Shown piece after piece: positions 25,956 through 34,196 of a stretch of DNA of 41,607 nt. Made by a program: the position numbers and the translations under genes. Each line of letters begins with the position of its first letter. The stretch's first letter is position 1. Under the pieces are notes generated by a model. The model was given only the letters and a program-made list of their open reading frames with translations. It had not been told where the DNA came from and did not search any database. Location: positions 1 to 41,607 of the forward strand of contig NZ_NMWU01000050.1 in NCBI RefSeq assembly GCF_002860355.1. The letters are read 5' to 3'. Source of the DNA: Bifidobacterium margollesii. GTDB taxonomy: Bacteria > Actinomycetota > Actinomycetes > Actinomycetales > Bifidobacteriaceae.

Positions 25956-26945
25956 TCATAGCCCGGTCACGAGCAGCACGATGCAGATGAACGGAGCGGA
26001 CATGAGAATGGAGTCGGCACGATCGAGCACGCCACCGTGGCCTTTCAGTACATGTCCCATGTCCTTGATGCCCAGATCTCTCTTGAGCATGGATGCGCAT
26101 AGATCACCGAAGGTGCCGATAACGCCGATGAGCACGCCGAGCAGCAGCGGCACCCACCATCGAGAAGCCCATGTCGCCGTATCGTAGGTGCACAGGAAGA
26201 TGGTCAATGCGCCGAGGAAGCAGAACAGCATGGATCCCAGCAGACCCTCCACCGATTTCTTCGGGGAGATGCGGGGACTGAGCTTGTGACGGCCGAGCCA
26301 CGCGCCGAACAGCAGACCGCCGATATCGCCCAGCGAGGGAACGAACAGCAGGAAGAAGGCATGGGCCACCGGATGCTGCGCGGCGACGGGGAGGATGATG
26401 AAGCTGGCCAGAAACGGCGCATACAATGCGGTGAACAGGGAGACGGCCACGTTCGTCAGACGGGACACCTCGAAGCCGCTGTGCGGATCGTTGAACGAGG
26501 AGTATTCGCGCATGGCCGCGTCGGCGTTCGACAACTTGGATGCCACGGCCATGGAAACCCGCTGGTTGAGCATGGTGAACCGCAGGGATCCACACAGCGC
26601 GACGCCGATCAGCGCCACCGGCATGGCAACGCCCATGAAGACGACATGGTACCCTTCGGGAGCGAAATAGGTGCCCAGCAGCATAATGGCCGACGCCGCC
26701 CACAACGCCAGCACCGGTATGCGAATGCCGACGGTGGCGAAGTCGACGCGAAGCTCCCATATCGCGACCATGACGAATGCGAGAACCAGAACAACGAAGA
26801 CATCGATCTCGATCAGCAGGCTGGCCAGGATCAGCGCCACCAGAACGGCACCGGTCGCAATGGCCTGCGGCATGTTCCTGCCGGCTCGCCTGTTGATCGA
26901 GTCAATGGCCTCCTCGGCCTCTTCCCTACGCTTGGATGTGCTCAT
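25956..26945 (-). CDS. cdsA: Phosphatidate cytidylyltransferase
   Basis: A 329-residue membrane enzyme making CDP-diacylglycerol from CTP and phosphatidate, the substrate of PgsA. The C-terminal signature SMLKRDLGIKDMGHVLKG followed by HGGVLDRADS is exact. About eight hydrophobic helices precede it; the N-terminal 25 residues are charged and cytoplasmic. It lies 29 bp after frr, in the conserved order rpsB-tsf-pyrH-frr-cdsA-rlmN, which links protein synthesis and membrane synthesis. Confidence 0.95.
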   Translation of the reverse strand: MSTSKRREEAEEAIDSINRRAGRNMPQAIATGAVLVALILASLLIEIDVFVVLVLAFVMVAIWELRVDFATVGIRIPVLALWAASAIMLLGTYFAPEGYHVVFMGVAMPVALIGVALCGSLRFTMLNQRVSMAVASKLSNADAAMREYSSFNDPHSGFEVSRLTNVAVSLFTALYAPFLASFIILPVAAQHPVAHAFFLLFVPSLGDIGGLLFGAWLGRHKLSPRISPKKSVEGLLGSMLFCFLGALTIFLCTYDTATWASRWWVPLLLGVLIGVIGTFGDLCASMLKRDLGIKDMGHVLKGHGGVLDRADSILMSAPFICIVLLVTGL

Positions 26946-26974
26946 GAACGACCAATCGACTCGGCCTGAGATCC

Positions 26975-27529
26975 TCAGACCTCCAGAATTTCCTTTTCCT
27001 TGGTGGCGAACAGCGAATCGATCTCGTCACTGACCTTCTTGGTGACCTTTTCGAGATCGTTCTGCAGACGCTTGCCTTCATCCTCGCCCATCTCGCCGTC
27101 CTTGACCGCCTTGTCGATGGTTTCCTTGGCCTTGCGGCGAATGTTACGCACCGCAACCTTGCCGTCCTCGGCCTTGCCCTTGGCGAGCTTCACGTACTCC
27201 TTGCGACGGTCCTCGGTCAGCTCGGGCAGCGTGATGCGGATCACGTTGCCGTCACGATTCGGGTTCACGCCCAGATCGGAATCGCGCAGGGCCTTCTCCA
27301 CGGCGTGTGCCTGACTGACGTCGAACGGGGTGATGGCGAGGGTCCTGGGCTCCGGCACGCCGATGGTCGCCATCTGCTTCAGCGGAGTGGGGGCACCGTA
27401 ATAGTCGACGACGATGCCGTTGAGCAGTGCGGGGTTGGCGCGTCCGGTACGAATGCCGGCGAAGTTCTCCTTCGTGGACTCGACGGTCTTGTTCATCTGA
27501 TCGGTGGCCTGATCAACAACTGTAGCCAT
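26975..27529 (-). CDS. frr: Ribosome recycling factor
   Basis: A 184-residue protein that splits post-termination ribosomes with EF-G. The three-helix bundle ends (VESTKENFAGIRTGRANPAL, and VRNIRRKAKETIDKA) and the beta region (YYGAPTPLKQMATIGVPEPR) are typical, and the length is normal. ATG 27529 has AAGGAG about 6 nt upstream. It lies 95 bp after pyrH. Confidence 0.97.
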   Translation of the reverse strand: MATVVDQATDQMNKTVESTKENFAGIRTGRANPALLNGIVVDYYGAPTPLKQMATIGVPEPRTLAITPFDVSQAHAVEKALRDSDLGVNPNRDGNVIRITLPELTEDRRKEYVKLAKGKAEDGKVAVRNIRRKAKETIDKAVKDGEMGEDEGKRLQNDLEKVTKKVSDEIDSLFATKEKEILEV

Positions 27530-27595
27530 GATGTTCTCCTTGAGTGAGTGCTTGTATACGTGCGTACGGCCCGCAGGCCGTTGTTCGGATTGAAT

Positions 27596-27604
27596 GGGGG
27601 GGGG
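27596..27604. repeat. Nine-base G/C homopolymer between pyrH and frr
   Basis: A run of nine G on the plus strand (C9 in the transcript) sits 20 bp after the pyrH stop and about 65 bp before frr. Such tracts slip easily, but this one lies outside coding sequence and is upstream of the frr ribosome site. Confidence 0.7.
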
Positions 27605-27624
27605 TGAATCTCCGCGGTTGCGGT

Positions 27625-28371
27625 CTACTTGGTCACCGACTCGTCGGAGCTCACGCGGGTGCCGATCGACTCGCCCAACAGCGCGCGGGTCACGTTTCCG
27701 GCCTCTTCAAGGCCGAACACCCGGATGACCTGATTGTTGTCGCGGGCCATGGAAAGCGCCGAAGCGTCCATCACCGCCAGATTGTCGACAAGCGCACGAG
27801 TGTAGCTCAGCTGGGTGAACATGCGCGCATCGGCATTCTTGCGAGGGTCCGCGGTGTATACGCCGTCCACTCCGTTCTTCCCCATCAGCACCTCGTCGCA
27901 GTGGATTTCCAGAGAACGCTGGATCGACACGGTATCGGTGGAGAAGTACGGCATGCCGGCGCCTGCACCGAAGATCACCACGCGTCCCTTCTCAAGATGG
28001 CGGATGGCCTTGAGCGGAATGTACGGCTCGGCGACCTGAGTCATCTGGATGGCCGACTGGACTCGCGTGGCCTGCCCCTCCTGCTCCAGAAAATCCTGAA
28101 GCGCCAGACAGTTCATGACCGTACCCAGCATGCCCATGTAGTCGCCGCGGGAACGATCGATGCCGGCCTGCTGCAGTTCGGCGCCGCGGAAGAAGTTGCC
28201 TCCACCCACGACGATCGCCACCTGAACGCCCTGCTTCACAGCGGGAACGATCTCTTCGGCGATGCGACGGATCACATGCGGATCGATGCCGACGGACCCG
28301 CCTCCAAACGCCTCACCGGAAAGTTTCAACAGTACCCTGCGGGGCTTGCCAGATGCGTCTTTGCCAGTCAT
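27625..28371 (-). CDS. pyrH: UMP kinase
   Basis: A 248-residue bacterial UMP kinase that phosphorylates the product of the pyr operon. Motifs: [39 protein letters not shown] and [17 protein letters not shown]. The start ATG 28371 has AAAGG 7 nt upstream; a longer frame from 28467 has no ribosome site. It follows the tsf terminator and so should have its own promoter in the 195-bp gap, which I could not identify. Confidence 0.97.
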   Translation of the reverse strand: MTGKDASGKPRRVLLKLSGEAFGGGSVGIDPHVIRRIAEEIVPAVKQGVQVAIVVGGGNFFRGAELQQAGIDRSRGDYMGMLGTVMNCLALQDFLEQEGQATRVQSAIQMTQVAEPYIPLKAIRHLEKGRVVIFGAGAGMPYFSTDTVSIQRSLEIHCDEVLMGKNGVDGVYTADPRKNADARMFTQLSYTRALVDNLAVMDASALSMARDNNQVIRVFGLEEAGNVTRALLGESIGTRVSSDESVTK

Positions 28372-28500
28372 ACAGTGCCTTTCTTCGGTTGTTCCGCTGC
28401 GCCCTTCGGCCACGAAACCACGAAAATTACCGTCTATCAGAGTATCCGTTATCGACGACAGTCCCAAGCCAACGCGCCGAGAGATGATGCTTCAACGAAA

Positions 28501-28535
28501 GGAAGCCGCGCATCCGCATAGGGTGCACGGCTTCC
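28501..28535 (-). terminator. Rho-independent terminator of rpsB-tsf
   Basis: GGAAGCCG pairs with CGGCTTCC; after one mismatch, GCATCC pairs with GGGTGC (one wobble) around loop GCATA. This gives about 14 pairs. On the minus strand TTTCGTTG follows. It lies 31 nt after the tsf stop and separates it from pyrH. Confidence 0.85.
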
Positions 28536-28566
28536 TTTACCGACGATCAGGAACGATCGAAGAGGA

Positions 28567-29415
28567 TCACTCCTCGCCCTTGCCGACCTCGACGCGGGCG
28601 AAGGCCAGAGCCTTGCCGTTGGCCTGCTTGAACAGGTCGTTCACGGTCTTGGACGGATCCTTGACGAACTGCTGCTCAAGCAGCACATTCTCCTTGTAGA
28701 AGGCGTTGAGACGGCCCTCGACGATGCGGGGGATGATCTTCTCGGGCTTGCCTTCGGCCTGGGACTTCTCGGTGGCCACGCGACGCTCGGATTCCACGAT
28801 GTCGGCGGGAACGTCCTCGCGGGTGAGCCACTTGGCACCCATGGCGGAGATCTGCAGAGCCACCTCGTGGGCGACGGAGGCACCGGCTTCGTCGGTGGCG
28901 ACCATGGCCACGATGCTCGGAGGCATCTCGGCGGACTTCTTGTGCGCGTAGATCTCAACGTGCGGACCGGCGACGCGAGCGACCTGGCCGAGCTTGACAT
29001 GCTCGCCGAACAGGGCGGCGGCCTCCTCGACGGCCTCCTTGACGGTGCCCTCGGCGGAGGCGGCGGCGAGAACCTCGTCCACGTTGCCGGCCTCGGCCTT
29101 CACGGCATCGTCAAGTACGCTTTCGGCGAACTCGACGAACTTCGGGGTCTTGGCCACGAAATCGGTCTCGGAGTTGAGCTCCACGGCGTAGCCGACCTGG
29201 CCTTCACCGGACTCAACGACCTTGGAGGCGATGGTGCCTTCCTGAGCCTTGCGGCCTTCACGCTTGCCTGCGGCCTGAATGCCCTTGGCGCGGATGATCT
29301 CCTTGGCGCGAGCCACGTCGCCTTCGGCCTCGGTGAGCGCCTTCTTGACGTCCATCATGCCGGCACCGGTGTCTTCGCGCACCTGCTTGATCAAAGCAAG
29401 ACTAATTGCTGCCAT
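28567..29415 (-). CDS. tsf: Elongation factor Ts
   Basis: A 282-residue nucleotide exchange factor for EF-Tu. The N-terminal UBA-like domain (LIKQVREDTGAGMMDVKKAL), the TDFV motif (ELNSETDFVAKTPKF) and the C-terminal dimer region (PRIVEGRLNAFYKENVLLEQ) are all present. ATG 29415 has GAGGAG about 9 nt upstream. It follows rpsB by 66 bp, with a hairpin in between. Confidence 0.97.
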   Translation of the reverse strand: MAAISLALIKQVREDTGAGMMDVKKALTEAEGDVARAKEIIRAKGIQAAGKREGRKAQEGTIASKVVESGEGQVGYAVELNSETDFVAKTPKFVEFAESVLDDAVKAEAGNVDEVLAAASAEGTVKEAVEEAAALFGEHVKLGQVARVAGPHVEIYAHKKSAEMPPSIVAMVATDEAGASVAHEVALQISAMGAKWLTREDVPADIVESERRVATEKSQAEGKPEKIIPRIVEGRLNAFYKENVLLEQQFVKDPSKTVNDLFKQANGKALAFARVEVGKGEE

Positions 29416-29445
29416 TGGTTTTGTCTCCTCTAATAGACTGACCCC

Positions 29446-29471
29446 TGATGGGAGTTCTGCAACTCCCATCA
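29446..29471. terminator. Perfect 11-bp hairpin between rpsB and tsf
   Basis: TGATGGGAGTT (29446-29456) pairs with AACTCCCATCA (29461-29471) around the loop CTGC. It starts 10 nt after the rpsB stop. On the minus strand GGGGTC follows, not a U tract, so it is more likely a partial terminator, a 3'-end stabiliser or a processing site that sets the S2 to EF-Ts ratio. Confidence 0.75.
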
Positions 29472-29481
29472 TAGGGTACGA

Positions 29482-30300
29482 TCACTCGGCCTTGGCTTCC
29501 TCGGCCGGGGCTTCGGCGGTGGCGCCGTCCTTCTTGAGCAGCTCGGTCTCCCACTCGGCCATCGGCTGATCGGCGGCCTTGCCGGCTTCGTCCTTGTCGG
29601 CGGCCTTGCCGGAACGCTCCAGCAGACCATCGGCGACGGCGTCGGCCATGAGGGTGGTCAGCAGCTCGACGGCGCGGATGGCGTCGTCGTTGGCGGGAAT
29701 CGGGTAGTCGACCAGATCGGGATCGGTGTTGGTATCGACGAGGGCCACGACCGGGATGTGCAGCTTGTGGGCCTCTTCGACGGCCAGGGCTTCCTTGTTG
29801 ATGTCGACCACGAACAGAGCGGAGGGGGTGCGGTTCATGTTGCGGATACCGCCAAGCTGCTTGACCAGCTTGTCCTTCTCGCGCTCAAGCAGCAGCAGCT
29901 CCTTCTTGGTCAGACCGGAAGCGTGCACATCGGAGAAGTCCATCTCCTCAAGTTCCTTCATGCGAGCGACGCGCTTGCTCACGGTCTGGAAATTGGTGAG
30001 CATGCCACCGAGCCAACGCTCGGAGACGTACGGCATGTTGACGCGGGTGGCCTGCTCGGAAACGGCTTCGGCGGCCTGCTTCTTGGTGCCGACGAACAGC
30101 ACGGTGCCGTTGTGAGCCACAGTGGCCTTGACGAAGTCGTAGGCCTTGTCGATCAGATCAAGGGACTTGAACAGGTTGATGATGTGGATGCCGTTGCGCT
30201 CCATCAGGATGTACTGCTTCATCTTGGGGTTCCAACGACGGGTCTGGTGACCGAAGTGAACGCCAGCCTTGAGCATCTGGCTCATGGTGATCTGTGCCAT
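29482..30300 (-). CDS. rpsB: 30S ribosomal protein S2
   Basis: A 272-residue protein. The N-terminus [39 protein letters not shown], and the domain end [20 protein letters not shown] are S2 signatures. The C-terminal tail (about residues 235-272) is Ala/Glu/Lys-rich, as in actinobacterial S2. Start: ATG 30300 with AAAGG at 7 nt; the in-frame ATG 30306 is 1 nt from the site and rejected. An extended -10 promoter lies about 180 bp upstream. Confidence 0.97.
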   Translation of the reverse strand: MAQITMSQMLKAGVHFGHQTRRWNPKMKQYILMERNGIHIINLFKSLDLIDKAYDFVKATVAHNGTVLFVGTKKQAAEAVSEQATRVNMPYVSERWLGGMLTNFQTVSKRVARMKELEEMDFSDVHASGLTKKELLLLEREKDKLVKQLGGIRNMNRTPSALFVVDINKEALAVEEAHKLHIPVVALVDTNTDPDLVDYPIPANDDAIRAVELLTTLMADAVADGLLERSGKAADKDEAGKAADQPMAEWETELLKKDGATAEAPAEEAKAE

Positions 30301-30478
30301 GTTCATACCTTTCTTGTCGGTTATTGCCTGGCCATGCGAAGCTGCGTGCAACCCCGTGGGGCCGACCGACACAGCTCGTCGCCGACATGGCGCGTATTCG
30401 CGTGCCGAATAGCGGATAATGGTCGGATTCCGCCGCCTGCGACCGCAACGAAACCCATAAAAAGACACGCAAGGTAGC

Positions 30479-30487
30479 AGTATAGCA
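30479..30487 (-). promoter_or_regulatory. Extended -10 promoter of rpsB
   Basis: On the minus strand TGCTATACT is a TGN extended -10 with a near-consensus hexamer (TATACT at 30484-30479). No -35 is needed for this class. The predicted transcript has a leader of about 170 nt before rpsB, long enough for S2 autoregulation, but no specific fold was established. Confidence 0.5.
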
Positions 30488-30529
30488 CTACCTCGTCGTG
30501 CACCATGTCGTCCGTCGGCTCGTATTGCG

Positions 30530-31018
30530 TCAGCGCGTCTGCTGGCGCCTCATCATGCGCATGGCCTCACGACGTTCCTCCTTCTCAAGACGATCGAGGT
30601 AGACATGGCCGTCAAGATGGTCGCACTCATGCTGCAGCATCCGTCCCATCAGACCGCTGCCCTCCAGTGTCACCGGCTTGCCGTCAAGATCGATGCCGCT
30701 GACGCGCGCGTAGTCGGCACGACGTGTCTTGTACCACAGTCCAGGAACGGAAAGACACCCTTCGTCGCCGTACTGTTCGCCTCGGGTTTCTTCGATCACC
30801 GGGTTGAGGATGTATCCGATCCTGCCTTCGATGTTGTAGGAGAACGCTCTGAGACTCACGCCGATCTGATTCGCGGAAAGCCCGGCCCTGCCCGGATCGT
30901 TCACCGTTTCAAGAAGATCGTCGACCAGACGCCCGATGGCGGGCGTGATCTCTCGAATCGGATCGCATGGCGTACGCAGCACCGGATCGGGCACGACGCG
31001 GATCTCTCTGATGGCCAA
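30530..31018 (-). CDS. def: Peptide deformylase
   Basis: A 162-residue metalloenzyme removing the formyl group from new proteins. All three motifs are present: GLSANQIG (46-53), EGCLS (Cys88) and HECDH (His130, Glu131, His134). The start is TTG 31018, with AGGAG 7 nt upstream; no ATG fits. The family often has GLAA at motif 1; Ser here is a tolerated variant. It lies 62 bp after fadD on the same strand. A tandem 11-bp repeat overlaps its ribosome-site region. Confidence 0.95.
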   Translation of the reverse strand: MAIREIRVVPDPVLRTPCDPIREITPAIGRLVDDLLETVNDPGRAGLSANQIGVSLRAFSYNIEGRIGYILNPVIEETRGEQYGDEGCLSVPGLWYKTRRADYARVSGIDLDGKPVTLEGSGLMGRMLQHECDHLDGHVYLDRLEKEERREAMRMMRRQQTR

Positions 31019-31029
31019 GGTATCGCTCC

Positions 31030-31051
31030 TTTGAAGAATGTTTGAAGAATG
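31030..31051. repeat. Tandem 11-bp repeat at the def ribosome site
   Basis: TTTGAAGAATG occurs twice head to tail (31030-31040 and 31041-31051). On the minus strand the copy nearer def runs straight into GGAG, so CAAAGGAG forms the ribosome site. Copy-number change here would shift the distance to the fadD stop but not the site itself. Confidence 0.65.
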
Positions 31052-31080
31052 ATGGGGTTCGTCGGATCCGTATGGCCTCG

Positions 31081-33261
31081 TCAGCGTTCGGATCCGGATT
31101 GCCGTTCGACACCGTCAACACTACCCGACCGTCGGACGTCCGGCTCACCGGCGTCTCCGCGCACCGCGGCCTGCTCGCCGCGGGGCAGTCCATCCGTCGA
31201 CTCGGCCTCCGCATCCGACTCGACGCCGGATTCCGAATCAGCGGCACGCAGCCTCCTGGACGCATTGGCGAGGGATCCGCTCACGCTCTTGGCCTGATCA
31301 AGCACGGGCTCCAGCCTTTCGGTCGCCTCCTTGAGCCGGGGCAGCGCGCTTTCCTGGGCCTTGTCAATCAACGGCGAAATGGATTCGGTGGCCTTTTCGA
31401 GCAGCTGCTGCGAGGACGAACCCTTCGCATTGCGAGCGCCCTGCTTCGGCGCATACAGCACCTTGTCGATCACATCGGCGTAGATGCGCAGCACTGCGGG
31501 TCGCACCACCTTCATGCTCGGGGTGAGGGTTCCGTCATCCTGCTCGAAATCGCCGTCGAGTATGCAGAACTTGCGCACGGACTCGGCACGGGAGACCGAG
31601 GAGTTCGCCTGGTCGACGTACTGCTGGATGAAGGCGCGGACCGCGTCGTTGTCGGAGACGTCGGCGGCGCTCATCGTCGCATCGAGCCCTTGGGACTCCA
31701 GCCAGGAGGACAGCATGTCGGGGTCGAGCGTCACCAGCGCCGAAATGAACGGACGACCGTCGCCGACCACCACCACATGCGAGACGATCGGACAGGTGCC
31801 GATCACGTCCTCGAGAGGCGCGGGGGAAACGTTCTTGCCTCCGGCCGTGATGATCAGATCCTTCTTGCGACCGGTGATGTACACGAAACCGTCGTCGTCG
31901 ATCTGCGCGAGATCCCCGGTGAGCAGCCATCCGTCGTCGGTGAACGCTTCGGCGGTACGCTGCGGATCATCCTTGTACCCGACGAACACGTTCGGCCCTT
32001 TCACCTCCAGCTCATCATCGTCGGACAGCCGCACGGCGATATCGGCGGTGCCCGGCTTGCCCACCGAGCCGACCCGGTTCGCGGCCTCGAAGTTCACGAT
32101 GCACGGGGCTGCCGTTTCGGTCATGCCGTATCCCTGGATGAAGGTGATGCCGTCGAGCCCGTTGAAGAAGTGGGCCAGATCATCATTCATCGGAGCCCCT
32201 CCGCAGGCCAGGAACCGCAGATTGGGGCCTAGCGCGGAACGAATGGAATTGCCCACCGACCGCTCATAGAAGGCGTGTTCGATCCGCTGTCGCAGACCGT
32301 GGCCCTTCCCCTCCTGTTCGTCCTTGCTCCACTGCACGAAATGCTCGAACGCGCGCAGGAACACGCGACCCTTGAATCCGGAACCGGCCTTCTGGGAGGC
32401 TGCGTTGTACACCTTTTCGAACACTCTGGGCACTCCGAGCAGATAGGTGGGTTTGAAGCTGCGCAGGTCGGCGAGCAGATGCTTGGCACCGGGCAGATAT
32501 CCGATGACGCCGTGCGAACCGATGGCGACGTACTGGATGTATCGGGCGAAGCAGTGGGCCAGTGGCAGAAACAGCAGCAGACGGGTCGGATCACCGGCCA
32601 GCATGTTCGGCAGACAGTCGTATCCGCCGAGCACGATCGACGTGAAGTTACGGTTGGTGAGCATGACCCCTTTGGGTTTGCCGGTGGATCCGGAGGTGTA
32701 GACGATGGTCGACAGATCGTCCGCACGAATGTCGTCGATGGCGACGTCGAGCTGCTCGTCGGACACGTTCTCTCCGAAGTCGACGACGGCGTCGATGCCT
32801 GAGGCCTCGAAGTTGAACACGTATTTCAGCGATTCGCAGTCAGGACGAACGGCGTCGAGGATCTGCGCCCGATCAACTCCGCCGGCGAAGGCGATGACCG
32901 GACGGACTTCGGTGACGATGCCTCTCGCCTGAGCCGCGGAATCGGTGTCGTAGATCGGTACGGAAACCGCTCCGATCGCCGCGCAGGCAAAGTCCACGAT
33001 TCCCCATTCATAGCTGGTGGGGGCGTAGATCACCACGGATGAGCCTTTGCGTACGCCGAGGCCCAGCAGGCCCTTCGCCACGCTGCGGACCTTATCGACC
33101 ATTTGCGCTGCGGTGACCGGATTCCATGATCGTCCGGACTCGTCCTGAACCTCGACGACCACGTCATCGGGATTGCGCAGGCATCGTCGTTTGAGCAACG
33201 AGTATATGGTGTCGTCGTCGGTTGTGGGGGTAATGGCAGGACTCGAGTATTCACGCAACAT
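31081..33261 (-). CDS. fadD: Long-chain fatty acid-CoA ligase (AMP-binding), with C-terminal extension
   Basis: A 726-residue adenylate-forming enzyme activating fatty acids with ATP and CoA. The P-loop [11 protein letters not shown] (188-198), [24 protein letters not shown] and [17 protein letters not shown] are intact. After the normal end near residue 612 a tail of about 110 residues follows: a helical, amphipathic part ([20 protein letters not shown] and on), then an acidic/Gly-rich disordered end. The tail may anchor the enzyme to membrane or partners; it is absent from the second copy at 38549. Start ATG 33261 sits 7 nt after TATAGT, without a ribosome site. Bifidobacteria lack beta-oxidation, so the role is probably lipid synthesis or scavenging. 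Confidence 0.92.
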   Translation of the reverse strand: MLREYSSPAITPTTDDDTIYSLLKRRCLRNPDDVVVEVQDESGRSWNPVTAAQMVDKVRSVAKGLLGLGVRKGSSVVIYAPTSYEWGIVDFACAAIGAVSVPIYDTDSAAQARGIVTEVRPVIAFAGGVDRAQILDAVRPDCESLKYVFNFEASGIDAVVDFGENVSDEQLDVAIDDIRADDLSTIVYTSGSTGKPKGVMLTNRNFTSIVLGGYDCLPNMLAGDPTRLLLFLPLAHCFARYIQYVAIGSHGVIGYLPGAKHLLADLRSFKPTYLLGVPRVFEKVYNAASQKAGSGFKGRVFLRAFEHFVQWSKDEQEGKGHGLRQRIEHAFYERSVGNSIRSALGPNLRFLACGGAPMNDDLAHFFNGLDGITFIQGYGMTETAAPCIVNFEAANRVGSVGKPGTADIAVRLSDDDELEVKGPNVFVGYKDDPQRTAEAFTDDGWLLTGDLAQIDDDGFVYITGRKKDLIITAGGKNVSPAPLEDVIGTCPIVSHVVVVGDGRPFISALVTLDPDMLSSWLESQGLDATMSAADVSDNDAVRAFIQQYVDQANSSVSRAESVRKFCILDGDFEQDDGTLTPSMKVVRPAVLRIYADVIDKVLYAPKQGARNAKGSSSQQLLEKATESISPLIDKAQESALPRLKEATERLEPVLDQAKSVSGSLANASRRLRAADSESGVESDAEAESTDGLPRGEQAAVRGDAGEPDVRRSGSVDGVERQSGSER

Positions 33262-33268
33262 ACGAACT

Positions 33269-33274
33269 ACTATA
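33269..33274 (-). promoter_or_regulatory. Candidate leaderless promoter -10 box for fadD
   Basis: Minus-strand TATAGT is followed by AGTTCGT and the fadD ATG, so transcription would begin at or next to the start codon. No Shine-Dalgarno sequence exists upstream, which supports leaderless translation. Confidence 0.55.
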
Positions 33275-33304
33275 ACTTCATGCCCGTCTTACGGTATGGG
33301 ATCA

Positions 33305-33334
33305 TCGGTAAAAACCGTCGAGGGGTTTTACCGA
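33305..33334 (-). terminator. Hairpin after the Rv3235-like gene
   Basis: TCGGTAAAA (33305-33313) pairs with TTTTACCGA (33326-33334); beyond a bulged A two C-G pairs extend the stem. The A/T content of the stem puts U residues on the 3' arm. It lies 17 nt after the upstream gene's stop and before the fadD promoter. Confidence 0.6.
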
Positions 33335-33350
33335 CCTCCATGCGATCGCG

Positions 33351-33836
33351 TCACCCGAAGTCAAGCATCGTGCACAGCCAGCGGCTGCCCTTCCGTCTCA
33401 GCACCAGACTGACGTGATAGTCCTCGTAGCCGATGGACAACCCGATGCAGGCGTCGAAGCATTCGGGATTGAGCAATGTGCCGAACAGGTACTGCGGGAC
33501 CACGGGAAGATGACGATGCCAGGTGTCCTGCGCATCCTTGTCGGTCTCCAGCAAAGCCGCGAGAAACATCAATCGGTCTATGCTTTTTTCGGTGAGTCGA
33601 TTGTCCAGAATCTGCGGGCGCAGTCTTCCCCTGACCACGTCGGCGGCGATGCAGGCCAGATGGCACGATCTGGTGGCCAGATCGGCGCACTCCCCCGCGC
33701 TGAGATCGTGATGAGACACCCGACACACCCTCATGCGCACCACTCGGCTCTGCCCATCGGCCCCATACAGGCTAGGCATCGTGAACGTGAAGTTCACCCG
33801 TTTATCCCCGTCGTCGTTGTCGTTGTCATTCGTCAT
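33351..33836 (-). CDS. Rv3235-like (DUF6459-type) protein
   Basis: A 161-residue soluble protein. After an acidic, Asn/Asp-rich start (TNDNDNDDGD) comes a helical part with VVRGRLRPQILDNRLTEKSI, resembling the GRR-P-QL region of actinobacterial Rv3235 proteins, and it ends in RKGSRWLCTMLDFG, like the W-x-CTxL-x-G terminus of that family. Function is unknown. ATG 33836 has AAGGAGG 7 nt upstream and is preferred over the longer frame from 33890. Two DnaA boxes lie 100-134 bp upstream. Family assignment is by pattern only. Confidence 0.6.
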   Translation of the reverse strand: MTNDNDNDDGDKRVNFTFTMPSLYGADGQSRVVRMRVCRVSHHDLSAGECADLATRSCHLACIAADVVRGRLRPQILDNRLTEKSIDRLMFLAALLETDKDAQDTWHRHLPVVPQYLFGTLLNPECFDACIGLSIGYEDYHVSLVLRRKGSRWLCTMLDFG

Positions 33837-33891
33837 ACCGACCCTCCTTGGTCTCTTCTTTGCGGCGCCCTCATTTCGAGAGCCCGCCACC

Positions 33892-33919
33892 AGAATGGCA
33901 TGCTGAGATTCACAGTCAA
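33892..33919 (-). promoter_or_regulatory. Possible promoter of the Rv3235-like gene
   Basis: Minus-strand TTGACT (33919-33914) and CATTCT (33897-33892) are 16 bp apart. The -35 is good and the -10 weak. The DnaA boxes would lie just upstream of it. Confidence 0.3.
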
Positions 33920-33935
33920 GTCAGGAAACGCGGAA

Positions 33936-33970
33936 TGTGGATAAGTGGACAATCGGCAGGGTTATCCACA
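33936..33970. promoter_or_regulatory. Two perfect, inverted DnaA boxes
   Basis: TGTGGATAA (33936-33944) and TTATCCACA (33962-33970) are exact consensus boxes facing each other across 17 bp. Between them AGTGGACAAT holds a third, degenerate box (TTGTCCAC on the minus strand). They lie in the 360-bp gap between two minus-strand genes. No dnaA or dnaN is near, so this is more likely a DnaA-regulated promoter or titration site than the replication origin. Confidence 0.7.
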
Positions 33971-34005
33971 ATGCTCGTCTCGGGCGCGCCACGGAGGGAG
34001 ATGAC

Positions 34006-34086
34006 ATGAAGTCGGCATTCGCGGACCCCACTATAGAAAACCCTATGACACCCCCTTTAGGATATCGTTACACCCCCCTCATTTAA
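34006..34086 (+). CDS. Possible 26-residue ORF in the DnaA-box region
   Basis: ATG 34006 is preceded by GGAGGGAG (33993-34000) at good spacing. The frame reads MKSAFADPTIENPMTPPLGY and six more residues to TAA. It is Pro-rich, without a membrane helix. It is opposite in strand to both neighbours. The strong ribosome site is the main support; there is no clear promoter and no known relative. Apart from this ORF, the boxes and the terminator below, I see nothing in the 33837-34196 gap. It is locally A/T-richer at 34020-34090. Confidence 0.3.
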   Translation: MKSAFADPTIENPMTPPLGYRYTPLI

Positions 34087-34119
34087 TTGCACTGGTGCCT
34101 CCGTCCGACCTATGAAAAA

Positions 34120-34142
34120 GCCGACGGCAACAAGCCGTCGGC
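34120..34142 (-). terminator. Rho-independent terminator of the guaB3 gene
   Basis: Perfect 9-bp stem GCCGACGGC / GCCGTCGGC with loop AACAA. On the minus strand it is followed by TTTTTC. It lies 54 nt after the gene's stop. It is the most classical terminator in the window besides the tRNA one. Confidence 0.9.
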
Positions 34143-34196
34143 AGGGTTCGAGGGCATCGACCTCCCGGTCACAACGATCACATCATCGTCGTCGAT

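Noticed and set aside
33900-34110. Chromosomal replication origin
   Set aside because: Only two perfect DnaA boxes and one weak box are present, with no dnaA, dnaN or box cluster. A regulatory or titration role is more likely.
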